DNA of 64,000 nt from Xenococcus sp. MO_188.B8 (GTDB lineage: Bacteria > Cyanobacteriota > Cyanobacteriia > Cyanobacteriales > Xenococcaceae), in assembly GCA_030065615.1 (NCBI GenBank), contig JASJDR010000001.1, forward strand, positions 62,001-126,000, written 5' to 3'. Of this stretch, positions 8,907 through 17,311 are shown piece by piece (the stretch's first letter is position 1; every line of letters starts with the position of its first letter). A program made the position numbers and the translations under genes. The notes under the pieces were generated by a model, which made no database searches, was not told the DNA's origin, and saw only the letters and a program-made list of their open reading frames with translations.

Positions 8907-9659
8907 ATGAACCGACAAAGCTTAAATATTGTCTTATCTGTCTTATTTTTTATAGCTATATTGACAAGCTCTTCCCCAGCCAAAATTTCTGATTCCTCCC
9001 AGAGATATTTTTCTCAAAGCCAACTCAATCAATATGCTAAATCAGTCACGGTAAGGATATTTACCACCAAAAATCCAGATCGTGGTGGTTCTGGGGTATT
9101 AATCAAACAAGATGGTAATTTATATACTGTGGTAACTAATAACCATGTAATTGACAATCAACAAGACTCTTATCAAATACAAGCTCCTGATGCTCAAATT
9201 TACTCCGCAGATATACTTGAAATTTCCCAATCTGAAGATGATATTGGTTTTCTAGTATTTTATAGTCCTGATTCGATTTATCAGATTGCTACGACTCTTC
9301 AAAAGCCTATGATCAGAAAAAGAATATCCGTCACAGCGGGAGGATTTCCCTATACCGATAACTTCAAACAATCTCATAAATTCCAAATTACTAAAGGTCA
9401 AATTACCGAAATTCTAAATCGTCCTTTTGTGGGAGGATATCAAATTGGTTACACTAATTTGGTTGCTAATGGTATGAGTGGCGGTCCCTTACTTAACAAC
9501 TATGGAGAGTTGATTGGAATTAATGGCATGGGACAAGAACCTTTATTTGGCAATCCTTATATCTTCAAAGATGGCTCTACGATTTCAGAAACTGACTGGG
9601 AAAGATTTAACAATTTGAGTTGGGCGATTCCCATGCAAGTTATCAATAAGCTACTATAG
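8907..9659 (+). CDS. Exported trypsin-like serine protease
   Basis: This 250-residue protein has an N-terminal hydrophobic signal (IVLSVLFFIAILTSSSPA) and a single S1-type trypsin fold. The catalytic triad is visible: His80 in TNNHVID, Asp112 in DDIGFLVF and Ser191 in GMSGGPL. It resembles the two protease domains of the larger protein at 22423-25761, sharing the GGSGVL start, the YQIGYTNLVANGMSGG block and the SWAIPMQ end, so the two are paralogues. It follows the TpsB gene by 80 bases on the same strand and may be co-transcribed. It would act in the periplasm or outside the cell. A link to processing of the TPS exoprotein is only suggested by position. Confidence 0.85.
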   Translation: MNRQSLNIVLSVLFFIAILTSSSPAKISDSSQRYFSQSQLNQYAKSVTVRIFTTKNPDRGGSGVLIKQDGNLYTVVTNNHVIDNQQDSYQIQAPDAQIYSADILEISQSEDDIGFLVFYSPDSIYQIATTLQKPMIRKRISVTAGGFPYTDNFKQSHKFQITKGQITEILNRPFVGGYQIGYTNLVANGMSGGPLLNNYGELIGINGMGQEPLFGNPYIFKDGSTISETDWERFNNLSWAIPMQVINKLL

Positions 9660-9701
9660 TAAGATTAATTATCGGCCCTTTGATTACTATTAATTATTAG
9701 C

Positions 9702-10349
9702 TTATGGTTTAACTGGTAACTTTTCCCGTTTGATGCGATCGCTAACTTTTCTCAAGACTCCATTAATAAAGCGAAACCCTTCATCATCAGAGTATCTTTT
9801 AGCTAATTCTACGGCCTCATCGATCGCCACCCTAATTGGTAGTTCGAGATATAACATTTCGGCCACAGCGATCCGGAGAATATCTTGATCGATTTTCGGC
9901 AACCGACTGAGTTGCCATGCTACTAATACTTCTTCAATATAATTTTCAATATCTGAGCGATGTTCTTTGACAGTGGTAATAATCGCGATCGCATATTCTT
10001 GGACTTTGCCTTGATTACTTAACTGGACAAATTCAGGAATTTCAATCGCATTTCCCAATCTATTAATCGCCTTTTGTGCTAACTTAACAGCATCAGAGAC
10101 CATTAACTTCGCACTATCAAAATCATTGCTGCGGGTTTGACTACTAAGAAGACGTTCTTCTCCACGTTTAGTTTCAGCGCTAGCAGTTTCTAAAATATCT
10201 TGAACTTCTGCGGTTAAAGTTCTAACCGCACCTAAAATTAGATCTTCTAAATCTTGTTCGGCAATTTTACTGGAACTAGTTTTGATTTGACTAATACTTA
10301 AAAGTGCTAATTCGCGAGCAATACTTCGAGGTTGTTGACGAGGTGGCAT
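9702..10349 (-). CDS. nusB: Transcription antitermination factor NusB
   Basis: This 215-residue protein starts SIARELALLSISQI, and its C-terminal NusB RNA-binding fold shows LPKIDQDILRIAVAEMLY, IRVAIDEAVELAKRY and FINGVLRKV. NusB binds boxA RNA with NusE (ribosomal protein S10) and supports rRNA transcription antitermination. The cyanobacterial form is longer than the ~140-residue E. coli protein because of an inserted helical region (about residues 30-110), which is seen here. It lies 48 bases downstream of a DUF502 gene on the same strand, a pairing that recurs in cyanobacteria as far as I recall, so the two probably form an operon. Confidence 0.92.
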   Translation of the reverse strand: MPPRQQPRSIARELALLSISQIKTSSSKIAEQDLEDLILGAVRTLTAEVQDILETASAETKRGEERLLSSQTRSNDFDSAKLMVSDAVKLAQKAINRLGNAIEIPEFVQLSNQGKVQEYAIAIITTVKEHRSDIENYIEEVLVAWQLSRLPKIDQDILRIAVAEMLYLELPIRVAIDEAVELAKRYSDDEGFRFINGVLRKVSDRIKREKLPVKP

Positions 10350-10397
10350 GGGTCTGTCACTTACATAATTGTTTAGTTGCTGGTTATGAGAAAAAAA

Positions 10398-11105
10398 TCA
10401 TGAATCTTCGACCATAGGTGTTTCTAATGATAACTTTTTATAAGCTGTGGGGATGGGAAGAGATACATTAGGGACAGAAGTTTCTGGATTAACAATCCCA
10501 CCAGAAATCAGAACTTTAAAAGCATCTTCTATAGAGATATCTAGATCGATGGTTTCTTTCTCTGGAACCATAGCATACCATCCTGAAGTTGGATTAGGAG
10601 TCGTCGGAATAAACACACTAATCATTTTTTCAGGGAGATGGGATTGTAATTTGGCACTAACTGACCCAGTCACAAAGCCAATAGTCCAAATACCCTTACG
10701 GGGATATTCCAGCATTATCACACGACTGAACCGATTCTTCGAATCTCGCAATAGAGTTTCAAGGATTTGCTTTAACGTTTTATAAACTGAGCCCGCCAAA
10801 GGAATCGCTTGTAACAACTGTTCCCCAAAATCCAGTAACCAGCGCCCGACAATATTTCTTGCCATCAAGCCAATCACAAGAATCGACAATAACGGTACCG
10901 CAAATCCGACCGAAAGATTAAGAATATTGGTTAAAATTGGGTCTAGACTATCAAAAGGATTAACCTGTTTGGGTATCCGAGTTAACAGGTCGATTACCCA
11001 CTTAGCGATGGTGATAGTCAACCAAATGGTTGTAGCAAGGGGAATTACGACTAAAAACCCTGCTATCAAATCATTCTTTAAATCCTGCTTTAAGCGTTGC
11101 AGCAC
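10398..11105 (-). CDS. DUF502 family membrane protein
   Basis: This 235-residue protein reads from a GTG start. It has two N-terminal membrane segments (IAGFLVVIPLATTIWLTITIA and LLSILVIGLMARNIVGRWLL). A conserved soluble part follows, with GSVYKTLKQILETLL, the FSRVIMLEYPRKGIWTIGFVTG block, and FIPTTPNPTSGWY. This is the DUF502 signature, found widely in bacteria and in chloroplast-bearing plants (COV-like proteins). No enzymatic function is established. It is read together with nusB downstream. A 7-bp hairpin (11172-11192) lies in the 243-base gap upstream and could be regulatory or the end of another transcript. Confidence 0.88.
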   Translation of the reverse strand: MLQRLKQDLKNDLIAGFLVVIPLATTIWLTITIAKWVIDLLTRIPKQVNPFDSLDPILTNILNLSVGFAVPLLSILVIGLMARNIVGRWLLDFGEQLLQAIPLAGSVYKTLKQILETLLRDSKNRFSRVIMLEYPRKGIWTIGFVTGSVSAKLQSHLPEKMISVFIPTTPNPTSGWYAMVPEKETIDLDISIEDAFKVLISGGIVNPETSVPNVSLPIPTAYKKLSLETPMVEDS

Positions 11106-11348
11106 AGAGCGCTAACTCTCCTAATTATTCTGACAATAAAACTGATCCCGAACTATCTATTATTTGTAAGGCTTGCAAAGAATTATTGCAAGTATTGACT
11201 TAGTAATCTTTGTATGTATATTCCAACGATAGCAAAAAATTAATTTCTTAGTTAGTGATAGATCTGTTTAATATTTTACCCTGTGCCGCCTTGCTCGCAA
11301 TCAAAAAAAACCGAAGAGATTGCTACTTATAATTTTCTATCAGTCTGC

Positions 11349-12149
11349 TTAAGCTTTTTTCTTACTAAACCTCGCGGCACTACTATTAGTATTTTGTAGT
11401 CCAAACCAACCCATCAATAAATAGCCAATAGCTAATAGTAAACTACTGATCCCCGTACGCAAACTCTGTTTGATAGCCTCAGTTTTCGTTCTGCTTTTTT
11501 GTTCTAAAGTTTCTGTTCTCAATTTAGTTTGTGCTTCGTTGAGTCGGGCATCGAGTATTGCTGGGTCTTTGGCATTTCTGCTTAAACTTTCTAGTTGTTG
11601 TTTCGTACTAGTCAATTGTTGTCGTTGTTCGGGATTGATGGTCACTCCATCTAGTTTGCCACTATTTAAAGCTTGATCAATATCTTCAATTCTTTGGGCG
11701 ATGAGCTGAACATTTTGCGGATTTTTGAGTTGTTCGTATCTCTGGCTGATCAGGGATTGGGCTTCTTCTGTACTGGCATCAATTTGAGCCAAATTCTGAG
11801 AACTAATAACTCTTAAATTATTCAGATGCCAAGGAACTAGCAGAAAAAAGACGACCCCTAAAAGCAAAGACAAGCAAAATGCTGGTAATCTAAGATCAAA
11901 ACCTTTGCTGATTGTAGCTTTTGAGAGATTTGATTCCACCCAATAACTCAGGACAATAAATGCTATTCCTACCATCGGGACAATTCCCCGATCTACAACT
12001 TGACTCACAACCTCAATTTGCCAGAGAGCATCTGAGCCTTGAAAAGGAAAAAACGATGTTACATAGTCTAAAAGAGAAGTCAGAACTAGAATTCCACCAA
12101 TAGTTTTGAGACAGAGGGATGTAAAGTTGGCAATTTTAGAGCTACTCAT
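11349..12149 (-). CDS. HpsJ-like membrane protein
   Basis: This is a 266-residue protein with four hydrophobic segments: near the N-terminus (IGGILVLTSLLDYVTSFF), at GIVPMVGIAFIVLSYWV, at FCLSLLLGVVFFLLVPW, and at the C-terminus (ISSLLLAIGYLLMGWFG). The third and fourth are separated by a ~100-residue polar coiled-coil region (about 125-225) rich in Gln, Leu and Glu. This layout and the SLLDY...FPFQ start match the cyanobacterial HpsJ family, linked in filamentous species to hormogonium polysaccharide and motility. The function here is not known; the name rests on recalled family similarity. It ends in Arg/Lys-rich residues in the cytoplasm. Confidence 0.7.
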   Translation of the reverse strand: MSSSKIANFTSLCLKTIGGILVLTSLLDYVTSFFPFQGSDALWQIEVVSQVVDRGIVPMVGIAFIVLSYWVESNLSKATISKGFDLRLPAFCLSLLLGVVFFLLVPWHLNNLRVISSQNLAQIDASTEEAQSLISQRYEQLKNPQNVQLIAQRIEDIDQALNSGKLDGVTINPEQRQQLTSTKQQLESLSRNAKDPAILDARLNEAQTKLRTETLEQKSRTKTEAIKQSLRTGISSLLLAIGYLLMGWFGLQNTNSSAARFSKKKA

Positions 12150-12438
12150 AGTTTTTGTAAGAATATGACTTGTGATCTTAACGAGAAACGCGCACCAAGA
12201 GTGGGTTACCCTTCGTTTTGAATAAGGTATCAGCGTGCGAGTTGGACAAACCTTCTAACCTGCATATCTTAACCGCTACAACGTGAATTGGCTCCCCCCT
12301 GTTGCCACTATTTCTAATGCCCTGATGCCCCATGAGCGAGACTAATTCTCTTAGCTTTGAAGAAATAGTTAAAATTTTCCACTATCAAGATTACGATCTC
12401 TTAAGATAGATTGGGTCATAATATTTAAATTTAGACTA

Positions 12439-13173
12439 ATGAAAAAAATTGTTGAAGTGTTAGCGGATAAAGTATCTCTCATAGAGAGATCGCAAGTACT
12501 AGTGGTAGACAAAATTCAATCCGCGATCGCATCTAGAGGTCAATGTTCCATTGCTTTAGCAGGGGGCAGTACCCCTAAACCTTTATACGAAGCCTTAGCT
12601 CAGGAAAATCTGCCCTGGGATAAGATTCATATTTTTTGGGGTGATGAACGTTATGTAGCGCCTAACCATCCAGATAGTAATCAACTGATGGCTCGTCAGG
12701 CTTGGTTGGATAAAATTGAGATTGCCGAAACGAATATTCATCCGATCCCCACTGAGGCTAATAATCCTGAAATAGATGCTCAAAGTTACGAAGCAGAGCT
12801 TAGAAAAGTATTTGCTGCTTCCCCGGAGGAATTTCCAACATTTGACATTATACTGTTAGGTATGGGTGATGATGGACATACAGCCTCTCTTTTTCCCCAT
12901 ACTTCCGTATTGAACGAAGCTAAAAAAGCGATCGCCGTAGGCAACAAAGATGGTCAACCCCGTATTACTTTTACTGTGCCTTTACTCAATCAAGCTCGTT
13001 GTGTTTTATTCTTAGTAGCAGGAGCTAATAAACAAGCTGCATTAGAACAGGTTTTTGCTGCTCAAGGAGACGCAATGACTTATCCTTCTCGCTTAATCAA
13101 TCCTCAAGGGGAATTATGGTGGTTGCTAGATCGAAATGCAGGAGCAAAAATTAATGTGCCTATTTCCTGTTAA
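12439..13173 (+). CDS. pgl: 6-phosphogluconolactonase
   Basis: This 244-residue enzyme hydrolyses 6-phosphoglucono-1,5-lactone to 6-phosphogluconate in the oxidative pentose phosphate pathway, in the cytoplasm. Diagnostic motifs are ALAGGSTPKPLYEAL (residues ~38-52), WDKIHIFWGDERYV (~60-73), LLGMGDDGHTASLFPHT (~134-150) and ITFTVPLLNQA. The length is normal for the bacterial family, and the ATG at 12439 is the only sensible start. It stands alone, transcribed away from the HpsJ-like gene, and 71 bases before the FHA protein gene on the same strand. In cyanobacteria this pathway supplies NADPH in the dark. No regulation is visible. Confidence 0.95.
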   Translation: MKKIVEVLADKVSLIERSQVLVVDKIQSAIASRGQCSIALAGGSTPKPLYEALAQENLPWDKIHIFWGDERYVAPNHPDSNQLMARQAWLDKIEIAETNIHPIPTEANNPEIDAQSYEAELRKVFAASPEEFPTFDIILLGMGDDGHTASLFPHTSVLNEAKKAIAVGNKDGQPRITFTVPLLNQARCVLFLVAGANKQAALEQVFAAQGDAMTYPSRLINPQGELWWLLDRNAGAKINVPISC

Positions 13174-13244
13174 TTTGCTAACTATTCAAGTTTAGATTAA
13201 TTAATAAATACTAGAGAATCAACAAGGTACTGAACAAAGTAATT

Positions 13245-14375
13245 ATGATTATTTGTACCAACTGTAATCACCAAAATCCAGAAGGCTCTGTACAATGTGA
13301 AAATTGCTACGCTCCTTTACCGAAAATTTCACCTTGTCCCCATTGTGGAGCTCCTGTGCAAAGTAATGCGACTTTTTGTGGCCAATGTGGCTACAATCTC
13401 CAGTTAGAAGAGCCATGTTCTTTAGTAGACTCAGACGATTATGACAAGCTTGAGCTTCTGGAGGAAGACGCAATTCCTACTGACGGAGGAAATTCTGCCC
13501 TACGAAGCCCCTGGGATACAGATACAGGGGAAGAACTAATAGACGCAAGACAAGATGTTTCTTTCAACCCAATGCTGTCTCGAGAAAGGGAGCTAATGTC
13601 TTCGGAATCATCGAATTTCGCAGCAGACATTCCTGAGGAGTCAGCAGTGAATGCCTATGAAGTAGAGAATCTAGAAGAATTCGTAGCAGAAGAATCATTT
13701 TATCCTGATACAAATCTCGAAAATGATAGTTTGGAGCCAGATTTTGATACAGCTCTAGATCTTGCTTTAGATGCTGAACTTCCAGAAATGTCTGATATAG
13801 AGGAGTTAGAAGCTACAACTGCCGGACTAGCATCGGCAATTCCTGAGATCCCTAAAATTGCCGAACTTTCAACTCCAGAGGAACTAGAAATAGCAACTTC
13901 CGAATTAGAGCTCGAAGCTGAAATCCATGAAATTGCCGAACTTTCAACTTCAGAGGAACTAGAAATAGCAACTTCTGAACATCCAGTATCCCCCTCTAAA
14001 TCCATAGGTTCATTATCAGAATCAGTAACTCGACTACAGTTACAGCGGATTATTTTATCTCATGTTCAAACTGGTACTGAAATCGAAATTACACATCATT
14101 CAGATATCATCCGTATTGGCAAACCCAATAGTCAAATCCCGCCTGATATTGATGTTTCCGGCTTTCCTGATTCGAATATCGTCTCCCGAGTACATGCCAA
14201 TATTCGAGTGGAAGGAGATACTTACTTTATTGAAGATTTAGGGAGTTCTAATGGAACTTATGTTAACCATAAACCTTTGATGACAGGCAATAGACATCGC
14301 TTGCGTTTCGGAGATCGTATTTCTCTAGGAAAAGGAGATCTCATGACTTTTATTTTCAAAATCATTGACGAATGA
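13245..14375 (+). CDS. Double zinc-ribbon and FHA domain protein
   Basis: The 376-residue protein starts with two C4 zinc ribbons (CTNC...CENC at residues 4-20 and CPHC...CGQC at 31-48). A very acidic, low-complexity middle (about 60-250) contains two near copies of AELSTPEELEIATSE. It ends in an FHA domain (about 265-376) with IRIGKP, SRVHANI, EDLGSSNGTYVN and a typical terminal strand. FHA domains bind phosphothreonine peptides, so the protein is probably a cytoplasmic partner of Ser/Thr kinases; one such kinase is encoded at 26208-27632, though there is no direct tie. No secretion signal is seen. Confidence 0.85.
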   Translation: MIICTNCNHQNPEGSVQCENCYAPLPKISPCPHCGAPVQSNATFCGQCGYNLQLEEPCSLVDSDDYDKLELLEEDAIPTDGGNSALRSPWDTDTGEELIDARQDVSFNPMLSRERELMSSESSNFAADIPEESAVNAYEVENLEEFVAEESFYPDTNLENDSLEPDFDTALDLALDAELPEMSDIEELEATTAGLASAIPEIPKIAELSTPEELEIATSELELEAEIHEIAELSTSEELEIATSEHPVSPSKSIGSLSESVTRLQLQRIILSHVQTGTEIEITHHSDIIRIGKPNSQIPPDIDVSGFPDSNIVSRVHANIRVEGDTYFIEDLGSSNGTYVNHKPLMTGNRHRLRFGDRISLGKGDLMTFIFKIIDE

Positions 14376-14618
14376 CACCATGTCTTGTCTTCGTGGTAAA
14401 GCCGTTTATTATTGAGTGAAGTAGAGGAGCTAGAAGGATTTTTTAGGCCAAGATTGGAGGATTTCGTTAAAATTATTTTTATAGGTCAATGAATGGGCAA
14501 ATTGACAATTCACTTGTCCCCTCTTCGCAGGACTTGTACCATCCTAGTGGGACAATATCCTCGGATGGCGATAACATCCTATCTAAGTTGGTAAATAAGG
14601 GAACGCGCGAGTTGCGAC

Positions 14619-14646
14619 GTAGGGGCGCATCGCGATGCGCCCCTAC
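14619..14646. repeat. 28-bp perfect palindrome
   Basis: GTAGGGGCGCATCG is followed immediately by its exact reverse complement. It is in the 319-base gap between the convergent FHA and TrbI-like genes and may act as a two-way terminator. The outer GTAGGGGC...GCCCCTAC arms are the same as in the core of the MITE copy at 15520-15620. Confidence 0.8.
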
Positions 14647-14653
14647 AGGTGTC

Positions 14654-14700
14654 TGATAAATCTGATCAAAACTTGGTAAAAATATTTCGATAAATCACCT
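14654..14700. repeat. 47-bp dispersed repeat, copy 1
   Basis: The 47 bases from TGATAAATCT to AAATCACCT match 41 of 47 positions in the copy at 27844-27890, without gaps. This copy overlaps the stop codon of the TrbI-like gene. It directly follows the 28-bp palindrome. Confidence 0.75.
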
Positions 14701-15366
14701 TAAGACTAGGTCAGAATCTAGGATAATATCTAAATCTTGGTTGGGATCAATCGAAATTAGTTCTGCTTCATTTCCTCCCAAAAGCAATCCCGCAATGGCT
14801 CCTAATCCTGCACCACCAAGAACTTCTCCCACACTAATATTACCAAAGATTCCTGATAAGACGGCGGCGGCGGCGGCTCCAATAGCTGCACCTTTGAGAA
14901 CATCACCGGCATCTTTTCCTTTGCTAACAGTTTCCGTGCGGGTCACGGGTTGAGATCTGGCATTGATATATTGTCTTGTCCCATCAGCAAAAATTAATTC
15001 TTCTGCCACAAAAATAGAACCCACATAACCATTGCCAACTGGTTCTATTTGTCCTTCAACTTCTGTACCATAAGGAATTAGCATGTTGCGGGAGCGATCG
15101 CGGATATTGGCGGCTACAGTAAGAGTAACTGGAATAGTTTCTTCTTTGGTAACTAAAATCTTTTCTTTGTCGTATTCTAAGGGAATGATTGTGCCTGCGG
15201 GGATTACGATACTATCATCAATACTATTACTATTACTCCGAGATGGTCCTGGAGAGGGAAATAACTGGGCGTTAGCAGGGTATAAACTGGCGAGGGGGGC
15301 CATCATCATGGTGCTAAGACTGAGTCCAATAGCAAGGGCTGGCTTATAGTATCTAACTTTAAACAT
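14695..15366 (-). CDS. Exported glycine-rich TrbI-like protein
   Basis: The 223-residue protein has a signal peptide (ALAIGLSLSTMMMAPLASLYPANA). A beta-rich part (about 50-150) follows, with VIPAGTIIPLEYD, IPYGTEVEGQIEP and FADGTRQYINA. It then has an Ala/Gly-rich double hydrophobic hairpin (about 155-200: GAAIGAAAAAVLSGIFG and GAGLGAIAGLLLGG) that resembles a glycine zipper. Cyanobacterial proteins of this type are often labelled as TrbI/VirB10-like because of the PAGT...G and PYGT...G pattern. No conjugation genes are nearby, so a transfer role is not supported. It is probably a periplasmic or envelope protein. Its last codons lie inside a dispersed 47-bp repeat. Confidence 0.65.
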   Translation of the reverse strand: MFKVRYYKPALAIGLSLSTMMMAPLASLYPANAQLFPSPGPSRSNSNSIDDSIVIPAGTIIPLEYDKEKILVTKEETIPVTLTVAANIRDRSRNMLIPYGTEVEGQIEPVGNGYVGSIFVAEELIFADGTRQYINARSQPVTRTETVSKGKDAGDVLKGAAIGAAAAAVLSGIFGNISVGEVLGGAGLGAIAGLLLGGNEAELISIDPNQDLDIILDSDLVLR

Positions 15367-15519
15367 AATTCTTTAATTAGCGTCATAATGCATCGGGATT
15401 ACTAGCAAAGACGCCAAAGGTTCGAAAAGAGTTCCAAAAACATTGAACATTAAACATTGACGAGCGACCCTACAGATTCGTGATCCGCGTTGGCGTAATG
15501 AGGTTTATCCCGCAATGTT

Positions 15520-15620
15520 ATACCAAATTAAACAATATTCACGACAGATCATGGTGGTAGGGGCGAACGGCCGTTCGCCCCTACAGAATCATTTGTTGTA
15601 TTTCTATTTTAAATTGGTAT
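15520..15620. mobile_element. 101-bp MITE-like element, copy A
   Basis: The ends are ATACCAAATTAAA and, inverted, ATACCAATTTAAAA. The centre is a 28-bp perfect palindrome (15557-15584, GTAGGGGCGAACGG and its complement). A second element at 25862-25962 has the same length, ends and core, and a 49-bp core-deleted copy is at 46578-46626. There is no coding capacity, so it would need a transposase in trans. It sits in the 733-base gap between the TrbI-like and Uma2-like genes. Confidence 0.75.
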
Positions 15621-15907
15621 TAAACATTAGCAAATATCTGAATACAAACCATGCTAGAGTCAGAACTATTACGCAAACTTTGCTATGGGGATAGATATTG
15701 TAGAGAAAATAATGATTTTTGGAAAGTTATAGAAAAAAAATCATAGAAAAGTTGTACTCTTAATCTGTAATTTTATAACCTAGATCCCGCAGAAAAATTT
15801 TAGTTCTCAATCAATTAATTTAGTATGTATCTCTCAATACCTTGTCAGATAAGCATTGAAAGTCATTTCTTTTGTTATAGATCACAATTAATGACTAAGA
15901 ATCATTC

Positions 15908-15949
15908 TTGTTTGCGATCGCTAATTTGTTTATATGCGATCGCAAACAA
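15908..15949. repeat. Hairpin made of two HIP1 sites
   Basis: TTGTTTGCGATCGC (15908-15921) and its exact complement GCGATCGCAAACAA (15936-15949) form a 14-bp stem with a 14-base loop. Each arm carries the HIP1 octamer GCGATCGC. The remaining sequence of 15621-16099 is AT-rich with no gene that I can support. Confidence 0.8.
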
Positions 15950-16099
15950 TAAGCGAAAACGAGCTAAAATCTACTAAATTAGCTTAATATATTTAATTCA
16001 AAACTTGCACACTCAGCTTTTAAATTAATTCATTGTTACTCTATCTTTTTTCTGCGGAATGTGGGTTATAAGTAAGTGTACAAAATCAATTATCATTAA

Positions 16100-16768
16100 T
16101 CAAAAAGAATTGATATCTTTGATAAACTCTCTCTTGCCAGTGTTTGGAGTTTTTTCTTGCATGATTTCTACATATTTTTGAACCATATCTGATTTTAGTG
16201 GAGTTAAAACCTTACTTTCTTGGCTTTTTCTATATTTTTTAGCTTCTAAAATATAAAACTCAAGTTGATTGTTTCTATTCCAGATCCAAACTTCTGGTAT
16301 GCCCAGTCTTCTGTATTTCTCTAAATCATCAATACTGCCACTGCTATAGTTTACTTCAACAGCAATATCTGGTAAATCTTTATTGGTTTCAATTGCATAG
16401 CTTGTATCAGGTTCTTTCCCAGTTATTAATTCTTTATTTCTCAAGGTTGTAGAGCCAATGGGAAAGCATTCTATGTCTTTGTCATAACAATAGGTAGTAA
16501 TAATTATACTAGTTAGTTCTTTAATAGTTTCGTGTTTTCTGCCAGGAGACATTATCTCTAATAATCCGTCTAAATATGATACCTTACACCAAGATACATC
16601 TCCTAGTTCTTGTAAAAGTTTCTCATAATCTTCCCATGACACATCATTAATGAAAAAAGTTCTATCTTTTTCCTCTAGATTTTTAAATTTATCAATCTCA
16701 GCGATGAGATTCAGCATTTGGGGCGTTATCTTGAGGGTCTTGATATCCACGATCACATCTTGAGCCAA
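16100..16768 (-). CDS. Uma2-family (DUF820) nuclease-like protein
   Basis: This 222-residue protein belongs to the Uma2/DUF820 family, which is greatly expanded in cyanobacteria and has a PD-(D/E)XK nuclease-like fold. It contains VSYLDGLLEIMSPGRKHE (about 83-100), the Glu-Pro-Asp stretch GKEPDTSYAI, PDIAVEVNYSSG with the acidic/Glu active-site pair, and LGIPEVWIWNRNNQLEFY. The frame opens at a TTG (16768), and an ATG at 16717 (MLNLIAEIDKF) is an equally good start. Substrate and role are unknown. A VOC gene lies 52 bases upstream on the same strand, so they may be co-transcribed. Confidence 0.85.
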   Translation of the reverse strand: MAQDVIVDIKTLKITPQMLNLIAEIDKFKNLEEKDRTFFINDVSWEDYEKLLQELGDVSWCKVSYLDGLLEIMSPGRKHETIKELTSIIITTYCYDKDIECFPIGSTTLRNKELITGKEPDTSYAIETNKDLPDIAVEVNYSSGSIDDLEKYRRLGIPEVWIWNRNNQLEFYILEAKKYRKSQESKVLTPLKSDMVQKYVEIMQEKTPNTGKREFIKDINSF

Positions 16769-16820
16769 TTATCAGCCCAATTGTAACTAATTAGAGACGA
16801 TTAGAGCCAATTAAGAAGAC

Positions 16821-17258
16821 TTAGGAATAAACCCGAATAAACTCTAAAGGTAAACCATCACTGTCAGCAATAAAAGTAACCTCATAAATGCGATCGCAGA
16901 TCTGTTGTTGTCGAGGTTCTAGTAAAATCTTCAGATCTGTTCCTAAATTGGGATTCTCCTGCGCTGCGTTGGAGAACTTAGTTTGTAATTGCTGCAACCA
17001 GTTGGGTAAATTATCGGTAAGATTCGTCAGGTCGAAAGACAGATGATAATAACCTACATAATGCTCATCATCAAAAATATCAGGAACAGGTTTAGGCTGA
17101 GGAATTTCTATCAGTTCGATTCTCCCACCCAAGCCTTCGAGCCAACAAGCAAGAGTAAATCCTGTGGTAAATCGCTCTTTAACTTCAAAACCTAGCAACT
17201 CATAAAAAGCGATCGCTCTTCGGATATTAGCAGTACGAATCGAAGCATGATGAAACAT
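16821..17258 (-). CDS. VOC-superfamily (glyoxalase/dioxygenase fold) protein
   Basis: This 145-residue single-domain protein has two beta-alpha-beta-beta-beta halves. The first opens with HHASIRTANIRRAIAFYELLGFEV and has LEGLGGRIELIEIPQP. The second has YYHLSFDLTNL and ends EVTFIADSDGLPLEFIRVY. Metal-ligand positions fit the His near the start (HHASI), the Glu in RIELIEI, the His in YYHLSFD and the terminal Glu in LEFIRV. The VOC family includes lactoylglutathione lyases, epimerases and dioxygenases; substrate cannot be read from sequence. It lies between the Uma2-like and TIGR02652-like genes on the same strand. Confidence 0.8.
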   Translation of the reverse strand: MFHHASIRTANIRRAIAFYELLGFEVKERFTTGFTLACWLEGLGGRIELIEIPQPKPVPDIFDDEHYVGYYHLSFDLTNLTDNLPNWLQQLQTKFSNAAQENPNLGTDLKILLEPRQQQICDRIYEVTFIADSDGLPLEFIRVYS

Positions 17259-17311
17259 AAGTAGTTACTAATATAAGTATCCAAGAAAGACTGATAACTG
17301 ATTAATCTTAC

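Noticed and set aside
14695-15366. Conjugation gene trbI
   Set aside because: Only a short TrbI-like beta pattern is present. There is no membrane-anchored VirB10 layout and no other transfer genes.
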